Shown here: positions 32,841-41,800 of the stretch, piece after piece
Position numbering within the stretch: position 1 is the stretch's first letter
How the letters are laid out: each line of letters starts with the position of its first letter
Assembly: GCA_045606265.1 (NCBI GenBank)
Contig: JAZURO010000233.1
Coordinates: forward strand, 10,817 to 74,816
Reading direction: 5' to 3'
DNA: 64,000 nucleotides
Source of the DNA: RGIG4608 sp045606265
GTDB taxonomy: Bacteria > Bacillota > Clostridia > Oscillospirales > CAG-272
Notes under the pieces: generated by a model
Databases searched by the model: none
What the model saw: the letters and a program-made list of their open reading frames with translations, nothing else
Told to the model about the DNA's origin: nothing
Made by a program: the position numbers and the translations under genes

Positions 32841-33488
32841 CTATTGAAAAAATGAATAATTGATACCGAAGCTAACGGCATATTTTTGAGCATAGGAGTT
32901 TTGCTCGCAGTATATTGTAAGTGATTTTGAGCACGAGTCAAAGGCCCCGTATCCTATCGTATTTGTGCTTGAAGAGATATATACTGTGCTTAGCGCATAG
33001 CAACCGTAAAAAGCGAACCAATCAATTTCTGTACAGCTTGAGGGCAACGTTACACTTTTGACCTTGGTATCCGCAAAAGCATTTTCACCGATTTTGAGAA
33101 CGGGTAACTGTTCAATTTTATTTGGTATTTGAACCATTGTGTTTTTGCCGATATATTTTGTAATCGTAATCCCACCATTTTCCTTTATGTATTCAAATTC
33201 CGTGAGCTGAGTGTCATTATCGGGTGTAGTTGAAACACTTGGTTTGCTTGTGGTAACTTTATCAGAATTAGAAGTGCTGCTTTGATCGTTTTTGTTTGAG
33301 ATATTGATGATGGAGTTAATCAATTCTGATTGTTTATTAATTTTGTCCTTCAATACTTCAATTTCGTTTTGATAATTTGATTTGATTGTTTCTTCAATGG
33401 TAGAATTGATTTGTTTTCCTCCGATAAATACTGCTAAAAGTATTACCGCAAGAAATAAAAAAAGGGAACCCAGTTTGATAGTTTTCAT
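32841..33488 (-). CDS. BspA-type leucine-rich repeat surface protein
   Basis: A 215-residue protein with an N-terminal membrane segment (about 7-24, uncleaved anchor or signal peptide) and a charged coiled-coil (about 35-65), followed by a Ser/Thr-rich low-complexity linker (about 70-95). The C-terminal part contains LRR_5 (BspA-type) units with VLKIGENAFADTKVKSVTLPSS and IDWFAFYGCYALSTVYIS patterns. It is probably extracellular and membrane-anchored, and small compared with most BspA proteins. No enzymatic part is seen. It is read from the thioesterase direction and its ribosome binding site lies in a hairpin. Confidence 0.8.
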   Translation of the reverse strand: MKTIKLGSLFLFLAVILLAVFIGGKQINSTIEETIKSNYQNEIEVLKDKINKQSELINSIINISNKNDQSSTSNSDKVTTSKPSVSTTPDNDTQLTEFEYIKENGGITITKYIGKNTMVQIPNKIEQLPVLKIGENAFADTKVKSVTLPSSCTEIDWFAFYGCYALSTVYISSSTNTIGYGAFDSCSKSLTIYCEQNSYAQKYAVSFGINYSFFQ

Positions 33489-33497
33489 AAAAATTTA

Positions 33498-33543
33498 ACC
33501 TCCGTTTTTTTAATAGTTAATAAACTATATGATAATCGGAGGT
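33498..33543 (-). promoter_or_regulatory. Hairpin sequestering the ribosome binding site of the LRR gene
   Basis: On the minus strand the ribosome binding site CGGAGGT (33504-33498) is exactly complementary to ACCTCCG at 33543-33537. Inside this, ATAGTT and AACTAT (33513-33528) form a second stem. The anti-site sequence starts 10 nt after the stop codon of the thioesterase gene (33553). Ribosomes finishing the upstream gene, temperature, or a trans-acting factor could open it. Confidence 0.5.
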
Positions 33544-33552
33544 AAAATATTA

Positions 33553-34293
33553 CTATTTAATTTCAATATCCTGGGGTTCGGTTTTAATGAATGCTTCAAG
33601 ACAGGTCTCAGCTGCGGAATTCAGAGTTTTGAAATAAAATGTATCGTTTTCGCAACATCTATGTATTTGAATTTCGTCATTGTAAATAGCCCCCTTTGCG
33701 AAATACAGCATAAGCTCTTTTACCTTGAATTTCTCGGGATTTGGCAGAAAGTCAATAAGCATATTCGGGTAATGAGTATTATTCATATGCCTATTGTAAT
33801 CAATATCGCTGTAAACTATCTTTCTGTTACCGACATATTCAAGCTGAATGTCGGCCGGATATTTAATCTTTCTTGGCATATCGACCGATAATGATGGTTC
33901 ATCAACAAAACTATTATCAAATTTTGTGACAGGGAGCAATCTGTGGTTTTGCGTATCAAGGAGGCACCAAACAGTTAATGCATCTGCAATAACCGTATCA
34001 CCTTTTTTAACAGCAAAGCTTCTGTAAAACGTAAATCCCCTTGATTCCTCACCCGTCCAGGTCTCTACCGTAATATCGTCATAGGAATGTGCGGGCTCAT
34101 AGAATCTCATATAAACCTTAGAAAGAATAAATGCCTGGTGAAGCTCGTCACGGATATATTCTAATGTAGGGTACATAGTTTGTATATGCTTGTTGGTAGT
34201 CTCTTGCATTAATGTCAATATTGCAGACGGTGTAATCTCTCTGTTAGCATTAGTATCGTGCCATCTTATATTATAGTTTTGTACAAATTTCAT
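33553..34293 (-). CDS. Acyl-ACP thioesterase (hotdog fold)
   Basis: A 246-residue protein of the bacterial acyl-ACP thioesterase family. Two consecutive hotdog modules are visible: an N-terminal one with the ATPSAILTLMQETTNKH helix region, FEPAHSYDDITVETW and FTFYRSFAVKKGDTVIADA, and a second one with the SDIDYNRHMNNTHYPNM motif, where Asn-x-His and Asp contribute to catalysis. It releases free fatty acids from ACP. It is preceded by its own promoter and is followed by the LRR gene. Confidence 0.87.
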   Translation of the reverse strand: MKFVQNYNIRWHDTNANREITPSAILTLMQETTNKHIQTMYPTLEYIRDELHQAFILSKVYMRFYEPAHSYDDITVETWTGEESRGFTFYRSFAVKKGDTVIADALTVWCLLDTQNHRLLPVTKFDNSFVDEPSLSVDMPRKIKYPADIQLEYVGNRKIVYSDIDYNRHMNNTHYPNMLIDFLPNPEKFKVKELMLYFAKGAIYNDEIQIHRCCENDTFYFKTLNSAAETCLEAFIKTEPQDIEIK

Positions 34294-34332
34294 AATAGTG
34301 TCTCCGTTTTTGGGTTTTCAATTGACTCTATA

Positions 34333-34361
34333 ATTCTACATCATTTCAGATAAAAAATCAA
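34333..34361 (-). promoter_or_regulatory. Promoter of the thioesterase gene
   Basis: On the minus strand, TTGATT at 34361-34356 and TAGAAT at 34338-34333, spacer 17 bp. Confidence 0.6.
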
Positions 34362-34385
34362 TAACATTTTGTAAACAAAAATCAA

Positions 34386-34751
34386 TTATTCATTATTTAT
34401 TATATTTGAACTCAAACCGAAGCTGACAGCAATTGCAGAATTGACCTCATTCATTGTACTCTCATCAAGATGCCCCATTTTTTCTTTCAGACGTTGCTTA
34501 TCAATCGTTCTGATTTGTTCAAGAAGTATTACAGAATCCTTGGCAAGACCAACGCCATTTGCGTGAATATCTATATGTGTGGGAAGATGTGTCTTCCCAA
34601 TTTTTGATGTAATCGCAGCTGCTATTACAGTTGGGCTGTATTTATTTCCCACATCATTCTGAACTATCAATACAGGTCTTAGTCCTCCTTGTTCAGAACC
34701 GATTACGGGACTTAAATCGGCATAAAAAATATCCCCTCTTTTAACACTCAT
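34386..34751 (-). CDS. mazF: MazF/EndoA-type mRNA endoribonuclease
   Basis: A 121-residue toxin of the PemK/MazF family. The signature VKRGDIFYADLSPVIGSEQGGLRPVLIVQND is present, as are the EQIRTID and SIAVSFGL segments. It is close to B. subtilis EndoA (NdoA), which cleaves mRNA. The start is ATG 34751, behind GGAGG. No MazE/EndoAI-like antitoxin is visible in the 180 bp upstream (34752-34934), nor is an alr gene found beside it, unlike Bacillus. An antitoxin elsewhere is possible. Confidence 0.9.
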   Translation of the reverse strand: MSVKRGDIFYADLSPVIGSEQGGLRPVLIVQNDVGNKYSPTVIAAAITSKIGKTHLPTHIDIHANGVGLAKDSVILLEQIRTIDKQRLKEKMGHLDESTMNEVNSAIAVSFGLSSNIINNE

Positions 34752-34934
34752 CAAACTACCTCCAAAGCAGATAAGTTTTCAGTCTTATCCGAATATACAG
34801 GTATATTTTTTCCATTCATATATGAGTTTTAATCACATTCACTCAAAAATAAATAGGAAATTTTTGCACAAATAAAACTGTTCTGATATCAGTATATTAT
34901 TGTGACAAATTATGTGTTAAAAAGAGGAGATTTG
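34752..34934. other. Non-coding stretch between mazF and topB
   Basis: No antitoxin gene is found. It contains a perfect 10-bp palindrome CTGATATCAG at 34883-34892 and a weak promoter-like pair (TTGAGT ... TATATG) on the minus strand. Nothing else is recognisable. Confidence 0.5.
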
Positions 34935-37058
34935 TTAATTAAAGTCGAAAACGACCTTTCCGTCCTGTAATTTAAGAAAAGCATCAAATTTTTTACCATT
35001 TTTAGAGGTAAATCCCTGAATTTTAGATGTCTTTCCCGTGGTGATAAGCATTTGAACGTTAGATTTAGAAATTGAACGTCCCAAAATAAATGCGCCAATG
35101 GTAAATCTACAACCGCTTTCCTTGTAATTTGAACAGCCGTATCCGAATTTCGTGCGCTTGATTTCGCCATCACAAAGCGGGCATTTGCCAATTATGTCGC
35201 CAACAAAGCCATTATCGGTGTCAAGCTCAATCGGAGCATCCTTTGATACGAATATTTGTGATAATTCATTCTCGGTTAACTTTATTGCATCTTCAATTTC
35301 TATCTGTCCCCGATATACTTTTTTCAATGCCTGACCCAACTGGCTCGTCTTATACTTGTCCATGTTTATATTCATTCTCAAAAGAGATTCGATCATAAAT
35401 ATACCACCCGGAAGAATAGTATAAACATCTTTATTCAAGTGAATGTACTGACTGTTTCGGGCATTATCGATTATACCGGTTCTTGTTGCCTCTGTACCAA
35501 GTTCAAGACCCTCAAAAATTGCCTTGTAATCCTCGGTATCATCAACGTTTTCAGAATCTTCTGATTGCGCCTTTTCATCAAGGGCTGCCTTGTCATCCTT
35601 AAACGGATTTTTCAGATAATTGTTCAACGTTTCAATAGTATAGTGTCGTGGAGGTGCAGTCTCTTTTTCATTGGGCTTAAAGTTTATATTCACAATATCA
35701 CCCTTGGATAATTTGGGCAAAATTTTATCCTTTTGATTGTAGTCGTCGTATTTAGTCCAACCCTTTTGAAGAATAACAGTTCCTTTAATAGAGAACTCTT
35801 CATATTCACCAACTTTGATTGTAATTTCACTGCGCTCTACAATACAGTCCTCAGCACAGAATACTGCAACGAATCTTCGAAATACGGTGGAATAAACCTT
35901 CATCTCGTCGGGAGTCAGCTTTGAGGCATCAGGTATTTTATAAGTTGGTGTCAATGCGGAGTGTGATTCTATTTTTGAGTCATCAAATATCTTCTTCGAA
36001 AACTTAAATTCAACGGGATAACCGAGCTTTTTGCAGTTTTCGAGAATAGTCTTAACCTTACCTTGCTCAGTTGTAGCAAGATACTCGGAGTTCGTTCTCG
36101 GATAAGTAAGATAACCGTTCTCATAAAGCTTTTGAATAATATCAAGACTTTGTTTCATTGACATTTTATACTTTTTACCAAGAACGTTTTGAAGCTTGGA
36201 AAGGGAATAAAGCTTGCCGGGAGCCAAGGTATCCTTTTTCCTTTTTACGTTTGTTACAACAGCGGTTGAAGCGTTATATTTATCGCAAAGCTCCTCGGCT
36301 TTATTAAGCATATCCTTCGGGAATTTTTCTTTTCCGTTCAGCTCTATGATCTCACCGTTTGTAGCTTCTTTACTTGCAATAATATAGTAAGTTTCAGGAA
36401 CGAAATTCTTAATTGCCATATCTCTGTCATAAATTGCCTTAACGATAGGAACAATAACTCTTCCAACACGCAAAAAAGAACCAGTTTTTAGAGTAGCATA
36501 TCTCGTTAAATTAACGCCGTACAGCCAATCTATATAAGTTCTTGCAAAGCCCTCGTTGGCAAGATTGTTATATTCATTGTCGGGCTTCATTTCACTTAGA
36601 GCTTTCGCAACCGTTTGCGGAGTCTGGTCAGGCAGCCACAAGCGTCTTATTTCTTTTGGAGATTGAAGTGCGTTCTGAATACATAAACGAACTATAATCT
36701 CACCCTCACGATCGGCGTCTCCTGCGTTGACAATCATATTAACGTCGTTACGGTTGCAAAGATATTTTATTGTATTAAACTGTTTTTGAACGCCGCTGTC
36801 AACTTGTTTTTTTGCATCCTTTTTCAGCTCGAACACAAATTTCTGTGGGAAGCAGGGAAGATTTTGCATAGTCCAACGATTGCTTCCATCCGGAGACGGA
36901 TTATAATACTCAATATCAGCAAGTGAAAACAGATGTCCAAATGCCCAGGTAATAATATACCCATTACCCTCAAGATACCCATTTTTGTTTGCCATTTTGC
37001 CAATTCCGGCAGCGATATTTCTTGCAAGACTCGGCTTCTCAGCAATAATCAGTATCAT
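34935..37058 (-). CDS. topB: DNA topoisomerase III (type IA)
   Basis: A 707-residue type IA topoisomerase that relaxes and decatenates DNA. The N-terminal TOPRIM domain begins ILIIAEKPSLARNIA and contains NAGDADREGEI. The catalytic Tyr lies in GYLTYPRTNSEYL (about residue 317). The C-terminal part has a zinc-finger (CPLCDGEIKRTKFGYGCSN) and a final GKTSKIQGFTSKNGKKFDAFL repeat, the usual topoisomerase C-terminal repeat. ATG 37058 follows AAGGAGAG. It is a chromosomal copy without neighbouring conjugation genes. Confidence 0.95.
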   Translation of the reverse strand: MILIIAEKPSLARNIAAGIGKMANKNGYLEGNGYIITWAFGHLFSLADIEYYNPSPDGSNRWTMQNLPCFPQKFVFELKKDAKKQVDSGVQKQFNTIKYLCNRNDVNMIVNAGDADREGEIIVRLCIQNALQSPKEIRRLWLPDQTPQTVAKALSEMKPDNEYNNLANEGFARTYIDWLYGVNLTRYATLKTGSFLRVGRVIVPIVKAIYDRDMAIKNFVPETYYIIASKEATNGEIIELNGKEKFPKDMLNKAEELCDKYNASTAVVTNVKRKKDTLAPGKLYSLSKLQNVLGKKYKMSMKQSLDIIQKLYENGYLTYPRTNSEYLATTEQGKVKTILENCKKLGYPVEFKFSKKIFDDSKIESHSALTPTYKIPDASKLTPDEMKVYSTVFRRFVAVFCAEDCIVERSEITIKVGEYEEFSIKGTVILQKGWTKYDDYNQKDKILPKLSKGDIVNINFKPNEKETAPPRHYTIETLNNYLKNPFKDDKAALDEKAQSEDSENVDDTEDYKAIFEGLELGTEATRTGIIDNARNSQYIHLNKDVYTILPGGIFMIESLLRMNINMDKYKTSQLGQALKKVYRGQIEIEDAIKLTENELSQIFVSKDAPIELDTDNGFVGDIIGKCPLCDGEIKRTKFGYGCSNYKESGCRFTIGAFILGRSISKSNVQMLITTGKTSKIQGFTSKNGKKFDAFLKLQDGKVVFDFN

Positions 37059-37091
37059 ACAAAATCTCTCCTTTCTTAAACGTACTTTATT

Positions 37092-37120
37092 ATTATACCT
37101 TATTTGTTTCACTGTGTCAA
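37092..37120 (-). promoter_or_regulatory. Sigma-A promoter of topB
   Basis: On the minus strand, TTGACA at 37120-37115 and TATAAT at 37097-37092, spacer 17 bp, both perfect. Confidence 0.85.
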
Positions 37121-37284
37121 TAAATTATATTACAATTTTATTTTTGAAATATAATTTGCTTGGTATATTAATGCAGTCATTTACCAATTTATGCAAAGCT
37201 GAAATTGAAAAAACAAATCCCCAATTTTTGAGGGCATTTCTTTTATATATTATCAGAAATATTAATATAATCCATATAATTTTC
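37121..37284. other. AT-rich intergenic stretch between the divergent topB and miaB promoters
   Basis: No gene, no hairpin with a T-run and no known motif can be recognised in it. Confidence 0.5.
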
Positions 37285-37313
37285 TTGACTTTTTGGCGCA
37301 AATAATGTATAAT
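37285..37313 (+). promoter_or_regulatory. Promoter of the miaB-mutSL operon
   Basis: TTGACT at 37285-37290 and TATAAT at 37308-37313, 17-bp spacer, TG before the -10. Confidence 0.8.
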
Positions 37314-37349
37314 TATAAATTGATATAATATATACTGGAGAAATATGCA

Positions 37350-38768
37350 TTGAAAACAAAAATATTATCACCCGAAGATATTGAAAAGCAATACAAATAT
37401 ATAAATCAAATAAAAGCTGAAAATGACAACTTTGCGTTGGAGCACGGATTCAGAAAAGGAGCCTTCGTTATGACTTTCGGTTGTCAACAAAACGAAGCTG
37501 ATAGCGAAAAAATTGCAGGTATGGCTGAAAGTATGGGATATGAAATTCTTAATTCACCCGAAAATGCTTATCTTATTGTTGTCAATACCTGCGCAATACG
37601 TGAGCACGCAGAACTTAAAGCACTTTCTATTATAGGACAGTATAAACACATAAAACAAAAGAATCCTGAGCTTGTTATTGCCGTATGCGGCTGTATGGTT
37701 ACACAGGAACACAGAGTTAACGACATAAAGTTCAAATATCCATATGTAGATTTTGTTTTTTCAACCGCCGCAATTCACAAATTGCCACAGCTTCTTTCTG
37801 AAAAAATAAAAAGAGGAAAAAGACTTTATTGTACCGATGAAGACTATGCGGTTGCCGAGGGATTGCCGATAAGACGTGAAAGCAATTACCGTGCCTGGGT
37901 ATCCATTATGTACGGCTGTAACAATTTCTGCACCTACTGTATTGTTCCTTATGGCAGAGGACGTGAAAGAAGCCGCAGAAAAGAGGAGATTTTTGCAGAA
38001 GTAAAATCTCTTGTTGAAAATGGATATAAGGATATTACTCTTTTGGGGCAAAACGTGAACTCCTACGGCAAGGATATGGATTTTGATTATGATTTTGCCG
38101 ATCTTTTAGACGAGCTTGCGCATATTGAGGGAGATTTTTTGCTTCATTTTATGACCAGCCATCCTAAGGATGCAACTAAGAAGCTCGTTGACGTAATTGC
38201 AAATAATAAGAACGTTGCAAAGCAGTTTCATTTGCCCTTGCAATCCGGAAGTGACAGAATACTTAAAGCAATGAACCGTCACTACCAAATGGACAGATAT
38301 CTTGAAATAGTTGACTATATGAAAGAAAAAATTCCGGATATAGTTATTTCAACGGATATAATAGTTGGATTCCCGGGTGAAACCGAGGAAGATTTCGAGC
38401 TTACTCTCGAAGCACTTAAACGTGTAAGATACGATATGATTTATTCATTCATCTATTCACCGAGAAAAGGAACACCTGCTGCCGAAATGGATGAGCAAGT
38501 GCCGTCCTCCACTCAATCAGAAAGATTTAACAGATTGCTTAACCTTCAAAACGAGATTGCATATGACATAAATCAAAAGCATCTTGGAGAAACTATAAGA
38601 GTACTCTGTGACGGGCCAAGCAAGAATAATCCCAAAGTTATGTCAGGCAGAACCGCGGGAAACAAGATTGTTCTTTTTGACGGCAGTGAAGATGATACAG
38701 GGAAATATTTGAATATCAGAATCACTAAATGTGAAACATTTGCTCTCATCGGAGAGATTGTAGAATAA
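37350..38768 (+). CDS. miaB: tRNA-2-methylthio-N6-dimethylallyladenosine synthase MiaB
   Basis: A 472-residue radical-SAM methylthiotransferase acting on A37 of tRNAs. The N-terminal UPF0004 domain holds the auxiliary cluster cysteines (TFGCQQNEAD, NTCAIREHAE, CGCM). The radical-SAM motif is YGCNNFCTYCIVPYGRG, and a C-terminal TRAM domain follows. The start appears to be TTG at 37350: no ATG precedes the conserved part in frame. GGAG (37337-37340) lies 9 nt upstream. A 2-codon ATG-CAT-TGA frame at 37345 overlaps it. The gene leads an operon with ricA, mutS and mutL, matching Bacillus. Confidence 0.95.
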   Translation: MKTKILSPEDIEKQYKYINQIKAENDNFALEHGFRKGAFVMTFGCQQNEADSEKIAGMAESMGYEILNSPENAYLIVVNTCAIREHAELKALSIIGQYKHIKQKNPELVIAVCGCMVTQEHRVNDIKFKYPYVDFVFSTAAIHKLPQLLSEKIKRGKRLYCTDEDYAVAEGLPIRRESNYRAWVSIMYGCNNFCTYCIVPYGRGRERSRRKEEIFAEVKSLVENGYKDITLLGQNVNSYGKDMDFDYDFADLLDELAHIEGDFLLHFMTSHPKDATKKLVDVIANNKNVAKQFHLPLQSGSDRILKAMNRHYQMDRYLEIVDYMKEKIPDIVISTDIIVGFPGETEEDFELTLEALKRVRYDMIYSFIYSPRKGTPAAEMDEQVPSSTQSERFNRLLNLQNEIAYDINQKHLGETIRVLCDGPSKNNPKVMSGRTAGNKIVLFDGSEDDTGKYLNIRITKCETFALIGEIVE

Positions 38769-38777
38769 GGAGTTAGT

Positions 38778-39170
38778 ATGAAAATTTTTGAACTTGCCAA
38801 GCAGCTTGGCGAAGAGATAAAAAAAGACAGAAGAATGATTGAATTTGAGGAGGCAAAAAAGGAATACGAGAATAACGTTGACCTTCAAAACGCTCTCAAA
38901 GAATATGAAGTTCAGCAGGAAGTACTTCAAGCTGAGATGATGAAGGAAGATAGAGATACCTTCACCATTGATGCAATAAATGAAAGAATCAATGAGCTTT
39001 ATCATCAAATTGTAACTCACGAAGCATTCCTCAGAATTAATCAGCTTCAGGTTGAAGTTAATGATCTTATGAACGAAGTAAATAACACTATCACCTGCGC
39101 AATTACAGGAGAAGATCCCAAAACAGCTTGCACTCATAACTGTGCAACCTGCCACTCACAGTGCCACTGA
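38778..39170 (+). CDS. YlbF/YmcA-family (RicA/RicF-like) protein with a Cys-rich tail
   Basis: A 130-residue helical protein of the YlbF/YmcA family. In B. subtilis the family members RicA and RicF form the Ric complex with RicT, which affects RNA processing, sporulation, competence and biofilm, and binds iron-sulfur clusters. The long helices span about 2-100. The C-terminus carries five cysteines (Cys108, 117, 121, 124, 128 approximately) and two histidines in TCAITGEDPKTAC...HNCATCHSQC. It sits between miaB and mutS, as ymcA follows ymcB in Bacillus. The tail suggests cluster binding; function here is inferred. Confidence 0.83.
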   Translation: MKIFELAKQLGEEIKKDRRMIEFEEAKKEYENNVDLQNALKEYEVQQEVLQAEMMKEDRDTFTIDAINERINELYHQIVTHEAFLRINQLQVEVNDLMNEVNNTITCAITGEDPKTACTHNCATCHSQCH

Positions 39171-39200
39171 AATAATCTTTTAGAATAGGAGGTATTGTCC

Positions 39201-41786
39201 ATGACACCAATGATGGAGCAATACTTTGAAATTAAAAATAAATATAAAGATTTTTTGCTTTTCTACCGACTTGGAGATTTCTATGAAATGTTCTTTGATG
39301 ATGCAATTCTTGCCTCACGCGAGCTTGAATTAACTCTCACGGGCAGAGATTGCGGAGAGGAAGAAAGAGCACCGATGTGCGGTGTTCCTTATCACAGTGC
39401 GGAGGGCTACATAGGAAAGCTTATTGAAAAGGGATATAAGGTAGCGATTTGTGAGCAGATGGAAGATCCCTCTCTTGCAAAGGGACTCGTACGAAGAGAT
39501 GTTACACGTGTTGTAACACCCGGTACCCTTATTGAGTCCAACCTCTTATCTGAAACTCAGAATAATTTTCTTTGTGCTATATATTATGATGCAGAAGAAA
39601 TTGGCGTATGCTTTGCCGACGTATCAACAGGACAAGCATTTGCAACTGCTTTTACGGGTAAGGAAATGTATTCAAAGCTCAATACAGAGCTTTCAACATA
39701 CAGGCCAAGTGAGATTATTGTTAATGTTTCCTTAGATTCGATTAAGGATAAAGGACAGTTTATTAAGGAACGAATCTCATCATCAATTACGGACAATCAA
39801 GGTTTCAGATTTGACTATAATATGGCATTTGATATTCTCAGATCTTCCTTTGATAGTGAGAGAAGTGCATGGGAAGGACGAAAATCCATAATTTGTTCAA
39901 TCGGTGGATTGCTGAATTATCTTTCAGAAATGCAAAAAACCGATAATACAAACATTAAGGACTTGAAGGTTTACTCATCTGGTCAATTTATGGAAATTGA
40001 CGTCAATTCGAGAAGAAATCTTGAGCTTTGCGAAACAATGCGTACAAAAGAGAAAAGGGGTTCACTTCTTTGGGTTCTTGACAAAACAAAGACTGCTCCC
40101 GGCGCACGTTTGCTTCGTCAATGGGTAGAACATCCGTTACTCAAATCATCTCTTATCTTAAAGCGACAAAGTGCAGTTGAAGAGTTATACAATAATTTTA
40201 TAAAAAGACAAGAAATTGAAACACTCCTTGCAAATGTTCTTGACCTTGAACGTCTGTTAACTAAGATAATATACGGGACGGCAAACGGTAAGGATCTCAG
40301 AGCTGTATGCTCCACCATTTCGGTTTTTCCCGAAGTAAAAAGTCTTATTTCCGATTGTAAGAGTGAAGAACTCAGAAAGATATATGGAAGCTTTGACACT
40401 CTTTCTGATATTCATAATCTCATACAAAAATCCATCAAAGAGGATGCACCTTTCTCTGTAAGAGACGGTGGAATAATCGTTGACGGATATAATGCTGAGA
40501 TTGACCATTTGCGTTCTATAATGTCTGACGGACACAGTTGGATTGATAGTATCACACAGCAAGAGAGGGAATCCACAGGTATTAAAACCCTTAAAATCAA
40601 CTATAACAAAGTATTCGGATACTATATTGAGGTAACTAAGTCCTTGATTGATCAGGTTCCGGATAGATATATCAGAAAACAAACCCTTTCCAACTGTGAA
40701 AGATACATAACGCAGGAGCTTAAAGACGTTGAAGCAACAATTTTGGGAGCTGCCGATAAGGTTTGCACGCTTGAATATAATTTGTTCCAGGAAATCCGTG
40801 AACGAATTGCTAACGAGAGTGATAGAATCAGAAAAACAGCTAATCTCGTTGCAACTATTGACGTATATAACAGCTTAGCTTCGGTTGCTGCAAAGAATAA
40901 CTATGTTAAACCTGAAATTGATGATAGCAACGTTATTGACATAAAGGATGGCAGACATCCTGTTGTAGAACAGTTCGTAAAGGATACATATTTTGTTCCA
41001 AATGATGTATATCTTGATACTGATGCTAATAGATTGATGCTTATTACAGGCCCCAATATGGCAGGTAAATCAACATATATGCGTCAGGTAGCTCTCATTG
41101 TTGTTATGGCTCAAATCGGTTCTTACGTTCCCGCAAGTGATGCAAGAATAGGTATTGTTGATAAGGTATTCACACGTGTAGGTGCCTCGGACGATTTGGC
41201 ATCAGGTCAATCAACATTTATGCTTGAAATGAACGAGGTTGCCTATATTCTTCGTAACGCAACTCAAAAGAGCTTGATCATCTATGATGAGGTTGGACGA
41301 GGTACATCAACGTTTGACGGTATGAGCATCGCAAGAGCAATTACTGAATATACAAACGGTAAAAAAATAGGTGCAAAAACACTTTTTGCAACCCACTACC
41401 ACGAGCTTACGTCGATGGAAGATGAATTTGCAGGCATTGTTAACTATAATATTGCCGCTAAAAAACGTGGTGATGACATTATCTTTTTAAGAAAAATAAT
41501 CCGTGGCTCAACTGACGACAGTTACGGCATTGAGGTTGCCAAGCTTGCAGGTTTGCCAAATGAAGTCATAAAGCGTGCTAAGGAAATTCTTTCAACCGTT
41601 GAAAAAACCTCACGTACTTTAACAACCTCCAACACAAATATTGTTGAGGAGATGGAATCATTAATTACTTTTGAAGAAGTCACTGAAAAATCAGTAATCG
41701 AAGATATTAAGAAAATAGATATCAATTCTATGACGCCCGTAGAGGCAATGAATTTGCTGTTTGAGTTAAATAACAGACTTAAATAG
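39201..41786 (+). CDS. mutS: DNA mismatch repair protein MutS
   Basis: An 861-residue mismatch-recognition ATPase. The N-terminal mismatch-binding motif is GDFYEMFFDDA with Phe-x-Glu; the C-terminal ATPase has Walker A GPNMAGKST, Walker B IIYDEVGRGTSTFDG and the helix-turn-helix end. Length matches MutS1. I chose ATG 39201 because AGGAGG lies at 39187-39192; a TTG six bases upstream is possible. It follows the YlbF-like gene and precedes mutL by 14 bp. Confidence 0.97.
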   Translation: MTPMMEQYFEIKNKYKDFLLFYRLGDFYEMFFDDAILASRELELTLTGRDCGEEERAPMCGVPYHSAEGYIGKLIEKGYKVAICEQMEDPSLAKGLVRRDVTRVVTPGTLIESNLLSETQNNFLCAIYYDAEEIGVCFADVSTGQAFATAFTGKEMYSKLNTELSTYRPSEIIVNVSLDSIKDKGQFIKERISSSITDNQGFRFDYNMAFDILRSSFDSERSAWEGRKSIICSIGGLLNYLSEMQKTDNTNIKDLKVYSSGQFMEIDVNSRRNLELCETMRTKEKRGSLLWVLDKTKTAPGARLLRQWVEHPLLKSSLILKRQSAVEELYNNFIKRQEIETLLANVLDLERLLTKIIYGTANGKDLRAVCSTISVFPEVKSLISDCKSEELRKIYGSFDTLSDIHNLIQKSIKEDAPFSVRDGGIIVDGYNAEIDHLRSIMSDGHSWIDSITQQERESTGIKTLKINYNKVFGYYIEVTKSLIDQVPDRYIRKQTLSNCERYITQELKDVEATILGAADKVCTLEYNLFQEIRERIANESDRIRKTANLVATIDVYNSLASVAAKNNYVKPEIDDSNVIDIKDGRHPVVEQFVKDTYFVPNDVYLDTDANRLMLITGPNMAGKSTYMRQVALIVVMAQIGSYVPASDARIGIVDKVFTRVGASDDLASGQSTFMLEMNEVAYILRNATQKSLIIYDEVGRGTSTFDGMSIARAITEYTNGKKIGAKTLFATHYHELTSMEDEFAGIVNYNIAAKKRGDDIIFLRKIIRGSTDDSYGIEVAKLAGLPNEVIKRAKEILSTVEKTSRTLTTSNTNIVEEMESLITFEEVTEKSVIEDIKKIDINSMTPVEAMNLLFELNNRLK

Positions 41787-41800
41787 AGAGAGGAGAAGTT

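Noticed and set aside
34883..34892. 10-bp palindrome CTGATATCAG between mazF and topB
   Set aside because: Short, AT-rich and not linked to a recognisable promoter, so it may be chance; recorded only as part of the intergenic entry.
34935..37058. topB as a sign of a mobile element
   Set aside because: Topoisomerase III genes occur on conjugative elements, but no relaxase, integrase, coupling protein or att repeat accompanies it here and its codon use looks like its neighbours.
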